A DNA stretch of 64,000 nucleotides, from the NCBI GenBank assembly GCA_014526335.1, contig JACTAT010000139.1:1-64000 (forward strand), given 5' to 3'. The position numbers and the translations under genes are program-made. A model generated the notes under the pieces. The model worked only from the letters and a program-made list of their open reading frames with translations. It was not told where the DNA came from and ran no database searches. Below, one piece after another: positions 42,608 to 57,096 of this stretch. How positions within the stretch are numbered: position 1 is the stretch's first letter; each line of letters opens with the position of its first letter. Origin of the DNA: Chrysaora quinquecirrha (Eukaryota > Cnidaria > Scyphozoa > Semaeostomeae > Pelagiidae).

Positions 42608-42888
42608 CTGGCCAAACGATCAAACATTGCTTGTTCAAGATTTGAAATTTGCTTTTTAAACTATCTTTGAACGTTTGACAAAGTGACAAGCCATTGCTTG
42701 ACAGTTGACACGTATAAAAGGCAGAATTCGTTGCTCAATGTTTTTGATGGAGAGCAAAAACATTTTTGCTTCACGCAAGGAAAAATGTTTGACGAGCAAT
42801 GTTTTGTGAAGTGGCAAAACAGTCAACGTTATTCTTGACAAGCAAATTTCAAATGTTTAATAAACAATGCTAGATCGTTTTGCCAGAG
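42608..42888. repeat. CAATGTTTG-type palindromic MITE
   Basis: From CCTGGCCAAACGATCAAACA to GATCGTTTTGCCAGAGCC, downstream of unknown gene 2. Confidence 0.75.
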
Positions 42889-43215
42889 CCTAAGGGTTAA
42901 ACAGCAACTCGTTTAAACTACACATCAAACAGAGAAAAGACTAAAAAGGATTTGCAATTATCAACATAACTATCTTATTCAGTTTGAATTCGAAATAAAT
43001 TTCCAAATTTCCAACAAACCAAATTTTACAAAAACTAAACAAACAGGTTACCATTTTGAAAACCAACGGAAAAATTACATTTTTCATTCACAGATTTTTT
43101 GTTTGCAGTTTTTAGATCGGCAAATAAAGCGACGGTGGTTAAACCACGTGATTAAGAATACTGCCAGTTTATTCGCTGTTATAACAATGAAGTTGTGAAA
43201 GTGAATGAAATTAAG

Positions 43216-43685
43216 GTCCCGGTAAAACGATCAAACATTGCTCGTCAAACATCTGAAATCTTAATTTTGTTTGAAATTTGCTTGCCAGACAAACTTTTTA
43301 AAGTTTAGCCATGTCGAAAAACATTGCTAGTCAAACAATTTTGCTTGTGACAGGCAAAACATGTTTATAGTTAAGTTGCCAAATGGTCAAAATTGTTTGT
43401 GAAGAAAACTTCAAATGTTTGATCAACAATGTTTGGCCAAACAATTTTGAATTTGCTTGTCAAGCCTTGTTGGAACGTTCGGCCATGCCAAACATTGCTT
43501 GACAAGCAAGAATAGGAATAGGTTGCACGAAATGCTTTCGAAATAGTTTGAAAACATTTTTTGCTCAAAAGCAAGCGAAAAATTTTGACAAGCATTGTTC
43601 TGCGGCGTGACTAAACGGTAAAACATTTTTCCTGACAAGCAAACTCAAATGTTAGACCAACAATGTTTCATTGTTTGGCCAGGGC
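43216..43685. repeat. Two adjoining CAATGTTTG-type MITEs
   Basis: One copy from 43216 and a second from about 43432 that ends TTTCATTGTTTGGCCAGGGC. They lie back to back just beyond the PARP2 stop codon. Small frames here are repeat artefacts. Confidence 0.7.
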
Positions 43686-43926
43686 ATAATTTCTGTCTGT
43701 ATTAAAGTTCTTTCTAATTTTGTTGACGGAAAGGAACGAATGCTTGACAAATCAACACAAGTTACAAACTTGCTTTTGCTAGGTGTTTGAAATACGTAGC
43801 TAGCTACTAACATGTAAACAACGGGTTACCTGCATGTGTTAAAGGTGGTCCACCAATAATGCTTAGGCCCGTGGTGGTTTTGCATCTCGAAACAAAGTTT
43901 CTGCAATCTTCGTAGTCAACTTCGCT

Positions 43927-46900
43927 TCAGGAAAACAGAAACTTTATCTGCACCAGATATTTGCATCTTATCTTGAAAAAGAAAGGGGAACAAATATGAG
44001 AAAGGAGATATTTTATTTGGCTAAAGCTAGCAAAAATATTTAGTTTGTGGTCCATTTTCAGAGACTTTTTGGCTATAGGAGATAAGCGGTGACATTTTAG
44101 TGCAAAGGGTAAAGTTTGGCGGAAGCATTGGAGCTAATGGTAGAGTTAGCATTTAGAGACATAGTTAGGTTTAGCGCTAGTCTTAGGCCCTGGCCAAACA
44201 ATCAAACACTGTTTGTCAAACATTAATTTTCTTGCCAAGAGAAATATTTTACGTCGCAAAACATTGCTCGTCAAACATTTGCTGCATACGTGAAGCAAAA
44301 CGATGCTTTAGAACTTTAAAAAGACATTGCGCAACAAACTTTGCTGACTTCTGAATGTCAACTTATTTTGTGACGTGTTTAAAAGTTCAAGCATTGCTTG
44401 CTGAGCAAGTTTCTTTCATAAACAATGTTTGATCATCTGACCAGAACATTAGGGTTAGCGTATATTTTAATGCCAACTGGGGTAGGGTTGCCGTAAGTGT
44501 TAGGGTAGGGGCTAGTGCTATGGTTTTAATAAACTGTATATCTCTTATTTATTTGGCATGGACTATAAAGATGGACTTGCGTTACATGTCATAAAACTGT
44601 GTTATGCGATATTCTTGAATGAATGCTCTTGGTAAATATTTATCAATCTTGGAAAAATTGAGAGTCGTGTTGGCTGTTGGCTTGGGGGAGCGAAATTAGA
44701 AGTAAAGGTAGGCTGTACGAAATCAACTAACAAATGATCACAAGTTGTATTGTTTGAGAAACACTAACCTGTTTCGTATCGTAAACAATGTATTCTGCAA
44801 AAGAGAGAAAAACAAATTTATGCCATTATAATATCATACTCGCCATTCATGACAAGTATATACATATGTATGGTGTTGAAGAAGGCTCAACATAGCCAAA
44901 CACAAAAAAGTCAAACGGGAGGAGAGCCTTGGGCTGTATGACTTGGAGAGTTACTTGGCGATTTCATTGAGCTCTATAGCTCAGTGGAAACGTCATTGGC
45001 TCTCTGGTAATACAGTCCAGGTTCGAATCCAACTTATTCTGGCATGTCACTTGTGGAGAAATCTAAGAAAAAGGATTCATGAGGGATAAGAGAGTCGCGG
45101 TGCCAGAAAATAAGTTGCAAATAGACGTTGTTACACCAAAATTCTCTGGAATGACAACAGAATCTGCGTTTTAAAGGTTTCTTGATTATGTTGGTGTAAT
45201 TATAAAATTTCTTAAATTCTGAGTCTATAGATCTAGGTTACTTGTCAGGACCTGGGCAAATGAATTGAACATTTCACTGAACATTTGCTGAAATTTGCGA
45301 TTTGAGAATCGAAAAATTTAGGAAGTTGCCACCAATTATCAACATGCACATGCGTATATTGGATTAATGTTCAGTGTGTGTGCAGATGAGTGGCCAAGGG
45401 AACTGAACATAACACTGAACAAATTTTTACTAGAGTTTTTACTGAACTCCAATTTTGGACTATATTCAGTGATATGTTCAGTTCATTTGTCCAGGTGTTG
45501 AGGCCTTGCTAAACTAGGAGACATGTCGCGCGCCACATTGATTTCCCCTCGGTGTCTCCCAATTTAGCCACCTCGGAAACTTCGTAGCGCGCGACAAAAT
45601 TTGTAGCAAGAGACACACAAACGTTTCTGGGAGACAACAACAGAAACATTTCTTGTCTCCGCGACACGCAAATCGCTCGAGGGACACGTTGCTCTCTTGT
45701 CACTCGCATGTTTAGCGACCCTGGGAGACACGCCGAATACGGTAAAGTCTCCTAGTTTAGCCATAGCTTTAAGCTCGGTTTCGTACAAAAAAGTGTCTAT
45801 CGAAGATTGTACAAAGACCTACCATTATAATTCAAAGTATATCCATTTGGATTTTCAACTCCCGTCTCCGCAGGCTTGCCATAGGGAACGACTGTACCAT
45901 CGGATCTGTAAAAATATCGATATTAGACATCGAGGAATTTTGTAACACAATACAACGCCGCCTTCGCAGCTATATCAGTGTTAATCCACAGCATCAGCAT
46001 AACATAAAAAATTTTATGTTGACGTAGAGTACATAAGAGAAGCCAAACAAGCCAAACAGAAGGAAAGCCTTTGGCTGTATGACTTGGAGAGTTACTCGAC
46101 GATTTAATTTGGCTCTTTAGCTCAGCAGAATTGCCGTTGGCTCTCTAAACATGTCATTCAAATTCGAACTGCTTTCTTAATATTCTCTAAGCCCTGGCTA
46201 AACGACCATTGTTTATTCAACATTTGAAATTTGCTTCTTAAACAATCTTTGAATGTTTGGAGACGTCACAAAACATTGCTTTACACGCATAAATAAGCAG
46301 AATTCGCTTCGCAATGTTTTCGATGGAGATCAAAAACATTTTTTTGCTTGATGCAATGTTTGGTGACGTGGCAAAACAGTTAACGTTTTTTTTGACAAGC
46401 AAATTTCAAATGTTTAATAAACAATGTTTGATCGGTTTGAAGAATATGCATTTAATTAATATACATACAAGCAGTGGTCTTCTGAAGGGTCTGGTGCGAC
46501 TTTCCCCAGTCCCATGACGCTGTTGTATCCTTTTGGTAGTTTATCAGCATCATAATCTGCAGCTAGCAGTTCTCTTTGTTTTCCAAGTGCAACCTGAAAA
46601 GATGGAAGAGCAGAGTGTTATGATTTTAAGGGAAGATCATCGGCTTTGCGAATTGTTTTGCTCTTACTCTTAGGTGCCAAATAAACGTCCCCCCGTTTAT
46701 AAATTTTGAGCTTTTTCCCCCATCACCCGGACCTTATTAGGACTCCCCCGTTTATTAATTTTGGAGGAAAAAATTTCACTTGTGAAAGGACCAAACTACG
46801 TTTATTATATTTCCCCCACCCCCGGACCTTATTAAGACCCCCGTTTACTAATTTTTTAAAAAATTTCCCACTTAAGTGTTTTATAAACCTTAAGTGTTAG

Positions 46901-49900
46901 AAGCCTAACCGACTGAGTTCTACAAAACTTCAGGGTAAAGAAAATCTTAAGGGCGGGAAAAGATCATTGGGCCTACTTAAAAGCTTTCTTCATCGGACAC
47001 TCCTCAGAATAAAAACGTCAAAGACAGATCTAAAACAACTGACTAATTTAACAAGTCCCAACCGGTATCCGCCTAGAGAATTTTCGGCAAAGAGACCAAC
47101 CACACTTCAACAGAGTCTTATTGAAGTACCCGAGGGGCAAATCACTCCTGAAACCACTCCATAACATACTACACTTGTGTCAAGATTTATGGCTGAAACC
47201 CCCTTCCCTTGTCATCTTCACCAATTGGCAAATGGCTCGGACATGATGATGTCATTGCTTGTAATCGCAGCATTCGCTTTGCAGGTCTGTAATCAACGGG
47301 GAAAATGGCTATAACAGGTGTGGTTTTCGTTTGCAGCAACACCATGGCTAAGTGACCCGGCATAAGAACGCGGCTTTCATTTTTGCCCCATCGCTCATCG
47401 CACATTCGCTGTATTCGCTGTCCTTCTGTTCTTGTTCTAGCGTGGGTTTGCAGATTTGATTTGCTAATGTCTTCATACAAAATTTGGAAAAGCGTGAGAG
47501 ATAATCTTATTCTATCATTTTTGCAATGAAATAGACAAATAAATGTGATTTTCTTGTGATTATTGTGACTAATTTGTGATTAAAGTGTGATTATTTTCAA
47601 CAGCTTACTGTGATTTTAAGCAGTAATTTGCCCCTCGGAAGTACCAACGTAACGTATGATCAGATTATTTAAGCAACTCACCTCACATAGCATAACGAGT
47701 CCTGTATGCTTTGATCTTGAAGGGTAACAATAATTGGCACTCTTTGATGAAATATCAGCGAAATAGACTCCTTTGCCAAACTAAACAACAAAAAATCAAG
47801 TATATTACATTCATAGTCTCTGTTCACATCATCCAGTCTTTATTGATACATTCAAAATTTCTCTGAATGGCAAATAAAAGACGCTGATATATATTACTGA
47901 TATTGTTGATATGATAAATACGATTTTCAGACATACCATGTAACCGGTAACTGGTGCTTCGGGTGGTGCAATCCTCAATCCTTGCTTCAAAATACCAACA
48001 TAGTTTGTGAGCCTTGAGCCATGCCACAACAGTTTTCTATAATGACAGCAAGTAATTTAAGTACTGTACGTAGTGTGACTCATTAGAGCTGCAAATCTCA
48101 AGAGAAAGGTACAGCAGCCCCCCAGCGGAAGGGTGCATGGCATATGGATGGACGGAGTTTCACCGCTGAGATTCTACAGACCCACTCACTTAAAAAGAAG
48201 ACATAGATCCTATATTATGGGCAGTAACAAGCGGAATATGAGAGGGATAAGACTTTGTAAGTTTATTACTACTTAAAATTGCACTAGGAACATCTTCGAC
48301 GCTATATTCACACTATTTTGACTCAAATATCGTGATAATTTTAGTTTTGTTTGAGTCTACATCCTCTTAGATGGTGATTTGGTTAACATCATACTTATCT
48401 TTAGAGAAATTCAGGGCGAAAGACCCACCCATATGAGCGGCACCTACCTGTATCTAAATTCTCTTCATAAGTACAACTCTCTTATGGTCATAATAAAATC
48501 TTCCTTGGACCTCTGCTCACGGCCCAATACCTTAACTGGCCTTCTCCTTCATCGAAAACTGGATGAATCAGCCGCTAATGCTGATCATAGAACAATTCAA
48601 ACACAAGAAGGTAGATAAGACATGATCGAGAATTGTTTCAAAATACCAAAACCTCTTCTCTATGGTAGCATTGATTGACAAACCTGTTGCCACAGTCTTT
48701 GAAATTCCCCTCCTCATCAGTTCTTTTTAGTTTGAAAACTTCTTGTACTTGCATTTTGTAAGTATTATGAGTAGCAGCGTGAGTATTTTGCACGTATTTT
48801 TCCACCATCTGTGTGAGAAAACTTTGTATTCATTTATGTACAGAAATTAAAGAATTCGTTCTGGTACAACAGTTGACACAAAGGGACAATCAAAGTAAAG
48901 GTTAAGTAAAGGGAGGTCAAGTTAAGTTAAGCCAAGTCAAGTCAAGTCAAGTCAAGTCAAGTCAAGTCAGGTCAAGTCAAGTCAAGTCAAGTCAAGTCAA
49001 GTCAAGTCAAGTCAAGTCAAGTCAAGTCAAGTCAAGTCAAGTCAAGTCAAGTCAAGTCAAGTCAAGTCAAGTCAAGTCAAGTCAAGTCAAGTCAAGTTAA
49101 ATCAAATCAAGTCAAGTCAAGTCAAGGCGAGCGAAAGCCAAGTCAAGTCAAGTCAAGTCAAGTCAAGTCAAGTTAAGTCAAGTCAAGTCAAGTCAAGTCA
49201 AGTCAAGTCAAGTCAAGTCAAGTCAAGTCAAGTCAAATCAAGTCAAGTCAAGGCGAGCCAGAGTCAAGTCAAGTCCCGTCACATCAAGTCGCGTCACGTC
49301 ACGTCACATTAACTCAAGACTTCCCTGACGTCACGTCAAGTCAAGACTGCCATCTCTTTATTCTGCCTGTCAAGAGGCTTGTTTGAAGGATAACACAGCG
49401 TGTGCCCTTTTCCTTCAGAAATGGAAAACTTGCACTTCTAAATTAAGGTATTGGAATAGGTAGTAAGGTGTCAAACCAAATACTTAATGTACCTGAAATT
49501 CCTCCTCCTCACGATCCATGGCCTCTATGTTGCAATTCAGAGCATTATAATGTCTATCAATTGGGTTTAGAAGGGCATCTTTGTTTTCATTGATAACTTT
49601 CAAGGCGATTTCAATGTCACCTAGGGCCTGGAAAGGGATATATCACATTACTTGATTAGTGAATAAAAAAAGCGTTAGCCAGAACATTAACAGTCTAGTT
49701 TCCATTGGTTTCCATATAGTCGAGGACGAAGGAGACCCATCATTGCCACGGGGAAGCTCATCAGAATTGAGGGAAGACAGTTGATTTTAGTCAGCAACAT
49801 TAAGAGTTATCTGAGGAGCTTTGATAAGAATTCAGGAAGGTAGACCCTTGTTCGATTAAGAGTTAGCTAGATTAAAAGGGTTTTCAATCATTACCGTATC

Positions 49901-50542
49901 TAAACCAACAGAAATAGATAGATGTTAAATCAAAGTTGTAAAATTGAAAAGTAACTGTACTTGATAAATGATCTTTACGACTTCTATAAGATTAAAAAAA
50001 CAAATAAAACAGCTTGCCTCCAACAAGTCGATCTTTCTTTTGACTTCGTCTTTGGTTTTGATCAAAGGAGGTCTTTGCATACTGAAAAAGAGGCGCATCC
50101 AATGCCACAGTCAAGTAAGTCCATTCAAGACAAGACAAGACAAGTCAAGTCAAGACAGACAGGACAAGACCAAGACCAAGACAAAAGAAGAAAATAACAA
50201 GAGAAGATCAAGACCAAGGCAAGACAAACATTACAAGACAAAATCTGACATGACACGACAAGACAAGACAAGAAAGGAGAAGATGAAAACAAGACCAAAA
50301 CAAAGACAAAACCAACACAAACATCAAGACCAGGACAAGCAAAGGAAGAAAAGACCAAAACAAGATCAACACCAAATCAAGACAAGACCAAAACCAAGAC
50401 AAGACAAGACAATTATTACAAGACAAGATTTGACACGACACGATAAGACAGGACAAAATAGAATAGACGAAGAAAACACAAGAAGACAAAGACAAGATCA
50501 TTTTATTCAGTTTGTTTGTTAGTTTGTTAGTGAGTGAGTTAA

Positions 50543-50577
<35 letters not shown>

Positions 50578-50675
50578 ATTAGTTAGTTAGTTAGTTAGTT
50601 TATAGTTAGTTAGTTTATAGTTAGTTAGTTTATACTTAGTTAGTTAGCTAGCTAGTTAGTTAGTTAGTTAGTTAG

Positions 50676-50709
<34 letters not shown>

Positions 50710-52544
50710 CGTTAGTTACTTTGTTAGTTAATTAGTTAGTTAGTTAGTTAGTTAGTTGGTTAGTTAATTAGTTAGTTAGTTAGTTAATTAGTTGGTTAGT
50801 TAGTCAAATCAAATCAAATGCAACCTACCCAAACACGTGTGGAATCCTCGTATAAAACTCATCACATGCTTTGACCAGATTGTCACCAAATTTCTTCTGA
50901 TTAATACAATTATCGATTTTCTTCAGTGCAGCATATCCAGCTTTTATTTGCTCTTTCGTCAATTTGCCTTGAAAAACAAATACACATAGGACAATGCTCA
51001 TCCACTAGACTTACTACAAATTACAAGAGTCTTTAAATTAAAACTATACCAGTAAACAGAAAGCAATTATTATATGATCATACCATACCAAATTGTCCAT
51101 ACCTAGAGGAGCTTTTCTCGCATCGTACTTCATTTCCATAACTGCTTTTTCCATATCTTGCACATTACAGATCAACTCAATCAAAGCCTGCGAGACAAAA
51201 TCAGATTGTGATTGTCCCTGCTTGGTGTAAGTCAATAGCCCTTTAATATTTGTTCCAGGGAAGGCAATAACGGCATGGAAGCAATAGCAATTGGCAATGC
51301 AAAAGAAGTTCTTCAGCGCTGTGTAGCCACCATTGTCTAATAACTGAGATCTGGTGATGTTTTTCTCATCATCGGAACTTCAGAATGGGCGGTCAGTGTG
51401 CCAGCCCAGTGCCAAAATGCCCTTCGCTTCTGGGGGGTTGACGAAGAAACGAAGTTTTTTCCGCAGACCAGCACACTATGTCCATGCCGACAACCAGAGC
51501 CCGAGGATACTAGTCGAAAGCATGAAAAGAGTGAAAAAGAAGACAAGTACCTAAACCAAACAAGCAGGGTGGGTGGGCGGGACAAAAATCGCTTGTCAAG
51601 CACTTTGAAACGTTCTCCGTTCACAGTTCATATTCGGTTTTAATGATAAGCACAGACCGCGTGGCAAAAATTTATAGCCGCCAAATTTAAACGCACGAGT
51701 TAACCCGATTCACCATAGCAACACTGCTGTATAAGGAATTGCTTTGTATGAAAAAGCTTCCACCAATAATGAGACACCTCAAACGCTTCTCTACCTCTAA
51801 TGCGATGCAAGAGGGCAATAATAACATAAAGCCCCTGTCACATATTCAACCCGAATAAATTGCATTTAGTCGTGCCTTATAAACCTTTTCAACTAAGAGC
51901 CTCGTTTCCAAAATTTACGAAAATTTGTTCATATTAAAATTATGACCTCAGATTCAGATTGAGCACTTTGACTTTAGTGCTTAGGCAAATTTTCTCGCTT
52001 CTAGCCCTTACAATGTTTATTTTATAACGACAAAAGGTTTGAGAATTTGTCAAACCCTGTATAAATTTTGAAACATTTAATCGCTAAAAAATCAACATCG
52101 TAATGACTGGGTGGAAGTAATGTAATGAAGTGTAAAATTTGCCTCAACACTAAATACAGGCACTAAATTTTAATATAAAGTCGAAATGTCTGTTTGATGC
52201 TATTTCAAATTTTTTGAAATCGAGGCAAAAAAGGTGTATAGCCCTTTATTCCAGCAAACAGATGGAAAATCGGTTATAATGAAAAATGGAAAATCGGAAA
52301 ATCGGCTCCGGGAAGGTTGTTTTTCGTTATAGCACGAGAATCTAAAAGAATCTCAGCCCTTAAACGTGAATCTCAAACTACAGCTTCCTCACCTGCAATC
52401 GACTTTCAAGCTTTGATTCTCTGGTTTCAACTTTTTCCTCTTTTGTCCCATCAACTGAATCTTCGTCCTTTGAAAAGAAAATTTAATGAAAACTCATCTG
52501 GAGTAAGAAAAACGACAATCAATGTCAAGTTAGTCAGTTAGTTA

Positions 52545-52601
<57 letters not shown>

Positions 52602-52612
52602 ACTAATTAATC

Positions 52613-52650
<38 letters not shown>

Positions 52651-52686
52651 ATATTTAGTTAGTTAATAAGTGAGTTAGCTAGAAAA

Positions 52687-52753
<67 letters not shown>

Positions 52754-55700
52754 TCAAGCAACTTTTTTTGTTAGTTTGTCATTTAGATACTCGTTAAGGT
52801 AGTAAGATTGATGGTTATGTACTTTGTTAGCTCACAGCTTGGTACTAGTTAGTTAAAATAGAATGTTACACTTTCAGCTTCACAGTAAGGGCTAAATGGA
52901 AAAATCCTAAAAGAATTAATGAATCAATTCCATACATTATGTTAAATACCTTCGTATTGGCATCGTAGTCCATCCTGAGTAAATCATATTTTCCTGCGAC
53001 TTTCCGGAATGCCTCTCGATAGTCCCAATCATTTTTTGTCTTATCTTCAAATCTAAAATAAAATTTAAGTAGCTTATCTTGAATCCTGAATAGTAAATAG
53101 TTTCCCTCTCTTGTTACTTTTTCAAATTTTTTCCAACCCATTTCTCATATACAAACATGTATGCATGGTGCTAAAGAAGGCTCGGCATAGCCGAAACACA
53201 ATAGGTTAAACGGGAGACCAGCCTTGGGCTATATGACTGGGAGAGTTACTCGGCGATTCATTGAGCTCTATAGCTCAGTGGAAACGTCGTTGGCTCTCTG
53301 GTCATGCAGTCCAGGTTCGAGTCCCATCTACTGTGGTATTCCACTCTGAAAAACCTATACCAGTGTTTGCTTTCATGAAAAGTATCAATAAATATGTATG
53401 GTACTGAATATAGTTAAAAATAGTCTTAACACAAGCCAAATGGGAGGGGAGCCTTGGACTGTATGACTTGGAGAGTTACTTGGTGATTTCATTGAGCTCT
53501 ATAGCTCAGTGGAAACGTCGTTGGCTCTCTGGTCATGCAGCCCAAGCCCAGGTTCGAATCCCATCTATTGTGGTATGCCAGTTGTGGAAAATCTTTCCTA
53601 GTGTTAGCCACTCATGACAAATATACAATCACAAAGTTTGTATACAAGATTTCAACGGTCTATCAGAGAGGTGCTAAATAATATGCAAATAGAGAATGTT
53701 TTAATTAATAGCAAAATAGATAACGAGTGCTGGTAATACCTACTTTTTTCGGAATGTATCTCTTGCTTCTTGCAAATCGTATCCACAACGAACAAGGTTA
53801 CTCTGTCCAGTAAGGCCAACTACAAGAAAAGTTAATAAAGAATAAGACTCTAAAATTACCAGAAACATATCTGAACATAAAAGCTTTTTTCGTCTGACAC
53901 TCCACAGCACATAAACGTCAGAAACAGACCGACACAATCGACTAAGGCGGGATTTATATCAAGATGCGGATCGCAATGCACCCACAATCAGAAAGTGAAG
54001 AAAAATTTGCATCGCGTTTGAAACACCAATCAGCTTGCGGGGTCCTAGCGGGAAGATCAAAAGAATTGAGAGATAAAATTGGTTGGAAGAAAGAAGCAAG
54101 CAAAGAAAACAAATAAAGATGAATATAACCTCTTCCCCATCGAAACCAAACAGCATATCTTTTCGCTTTGTCTTCTTCTAGCAATTGCATCAAATAGAAT
54201 TTGTTGTTATTGTTCTTTACGTTGGTCTAGAAAAACGAAGAAAACTATATGTTCAAATAAACTGCTATGTTGAGCCTTCCTCAGCACCATACATATTAAT
54301 ATATTAAGTTATGAATGGCGAACACAAGGATAGATTTTTCCACAAGTGGCATACCACAGTAGATGGGATTCGAACCTGGACTGCATGACGAGAGAGCCAA
54401 TTCATGACAAACATAAGTTCACATATACTTCTTTATTTATTTACCCCTCCAGGCATAATTTAAGTGGCTCGGAAAACCCACCTAACTAGGTACATTGACC
54501 TTTATAGTTTTTGAGCTTTACAGAACTTCAAAATTGCGATAAACAGCGGAAACAACGTTGTGCATACTTAAAGCTTTTATTCTGAAACTCCTCAGTTTAT
54601 AAACGTCAGAAACAGACCGCAGCAATGGATAAAGACTGAATATATATCCGCATGCGGATCGAAATGCACCAATCAGAAAAGTAAAGCTGAATCAGTATTT
54701 TGTTTTGAACACCAATTAGCTTGCGGCTAATAGTGGGAGGAAGGAGGACCAATAGAATTATTTGAAGAGTCCAAGTGAGAAAACGAACTCTTTCTGTCTA
54801 CAAAGAACTGGCTTTTGCTTTGATGTGGATGGATCCTGAAACGCCTAAATGGAACAATAGTCTAGCTTTACCAATATGGAAAATTATCCTCCCAGATATT
54901 TTCTGCACAGTTTGGCGATCCAGTTAACGTTGTTGTTCTATGGCAGAATTATGCTAAAGGGTGGGTTGTTAGTTTGAATGGCGGGCTTGTTGCTCTCTTT
55001 GACGAGCATTGTCTTGATGGGTTCCCTTGACGGTTCCCCCCTTTAAAAGTGTCATAACGGCAACGAAAACGTCTAGTATAGCTAAGGCTCGAGGCAACCC
55101 TGCAACTACGTAACTACGTCCTTGGTATTGGCGTATAAAGCAAAAAGAAACGCTAGAAACGTATCTTTGTTGTGTCTCATATCTTCTCCAAAAAATATCA
55201 TCTTAGATATTACTGACCTTCACAAATAAGAAAAGGTTATCGAGTGAGAAAACATTATTGAGACGTACCTGATTTAACATGGCATCCCATATAACTTTAC
55301 CTTCACACAGAACATGATGCTGAAAACACAAAAAAATATTTAAGGGTCGATGTCCCCTAAGCCAAACAATCGCACACTATTGTTTTTTAACTTTTGAGTT
55401 TGGTAACCAAACATTGTTTGGACATTTGATCATATCGCAAAACATCGCTTTACAAGGAGAATTGCTTAGCAATATTTATGGAAACTTCCACAGCATTTTC
55501 TGCTATTTACAAGCGAAAAATGTTTGACAGCAATGTTTTGTGATGTGGCCAAGCAGCCAAACATTCAGGTTAGCAAGCAAATTTCAGATGTTTTCCCAAC
55601 AATGTTTGATCGTTTAGCAAGGGCCCTAGGATGAACAGGAAAAACAAAGGAGCCAAATTAAAATGCCTTTGAAAAACCTTGTTTATTGCTGTTTAGATAG

Positions 55701-57061
55701 ACGTATTATAGAACAATAGACCATTTCAACTAAGGGCCTCGTTTTCAAAAAAATTAGAAAATTAGGTCATAGAGAAATTTCGACTTCAGATTCGAATTCA
55801 GCACCTTCTTTTTAGTGTTAAGGCAAATTTTTACGCTTCTAGTCCTAACGATGTTGATTCTATGGCGATTAAAGGTTGGAACATTTATAAGAGATTTGAC
55901 CGTGTAAAATGACTGAGGGTGTAAATTTTCACCCCAGCGATTTTGCACGGTCAAATTCTTTATAGAATTTCAATCTTTTAACACCTATAAAATCAATATC
56001 GTAAGGACTAGAAGCGTAAAAATTTGCGTTAACACTAACAAGAAGGTGCTGAATTCGAATCTGAAGTCGAAATTTCTCTATGACCTAATTTTCAATTCTT
56101 TTGAAAACGAGGCCCTTAGTTGAAATGGTCTATATATTCACATACAGTGTCTTTTGCTGGGCAATTTTGGTCCACAGGAACTTTTCCTTTCATCACCACT
56201 GACATACTTTTTACCTCACTTTCTAAAAGAAAGAAAAGATACCCTCAGGAGAGTCACGTAGGCACATTATCAAGAATCCAAAAATTTGACAAACTGATTG
56301 AATATTCATCACTGATTTTAGAATTCCAGAAAAAAAAACTTCCATACCTTTCTTTTTTGTTTCTTCTGGTTCACTTTTCACAACTGTATCTTGACTTGCT
56401 ACACGCTGACGCTTGGCTTTTGGGTGAGGTTTTGACGTTTCTGGGCTTGTTTTTTCTTCTTTTTTCACCTTTTTGGCCAAAGCGGTTGCAGACTCCACTT
56501 CATCTCCTAAGAAAGTAAAAGAAAGGCCACTCAATAGCCATTTTGAAGACAAAGTTTTCTCACTTTTCTAGTTCATTGTTTTGGTCTGTTTCTGACGTTC
56601 ATACTCTGGGGAGTGTCAGAAGAAAAAGCTTCTGTATCCCCGAAAATTGTTCCGCCATTTATCGCAATATTAACCTAGGAATTTGGTCCTAGATTGCCCT
56701 CTTAGATATAGGATGTAATTCTTTTGACTTACCAGTAGTTATATTCCGGTGGAAGAAACTTTCGTGTTTCTTGCATTTTGAAAAAAGCGTTGAGATGAAA
56801 AAGTTTCAAGTAGGTAGGCCTATGCCTGAAAATGTTTCCAATGTTTATGGCAATTTTGAAGTTTTTTACTGCTCAAAAATTATTAGATTCAGCTTATTCT
56901 CTCTTACCTTATCACAAATTTATAGTTTTTATAACAAATACAACAGCAGTAACAATTTGGAAAAAGGGGGAAGAATGATGATAATGATGATGATGATGAT
57001 GGAGATAATTGTTATGATAAAGATGATGATGAGGATGATGCTTTTAATGATAATGGTGATT

Positions 57062-57096
<35 letters not shown>

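Noticed and set aside
44967..45035. Possible tRNA gene with good A and B boxes
   Set aside because: The same tRNA-like head with the same leader and tail recurs at 46105, 53263 and 53494, so it is a SINE. The same reasoning applies to the other two SINE families.
45509..45788. Two overlapping minus-strand frames similar to one at 2410-2607
   Set aside because: The similarity comes from two copies of an inverted-repeat MITE, not from a conserved protein.
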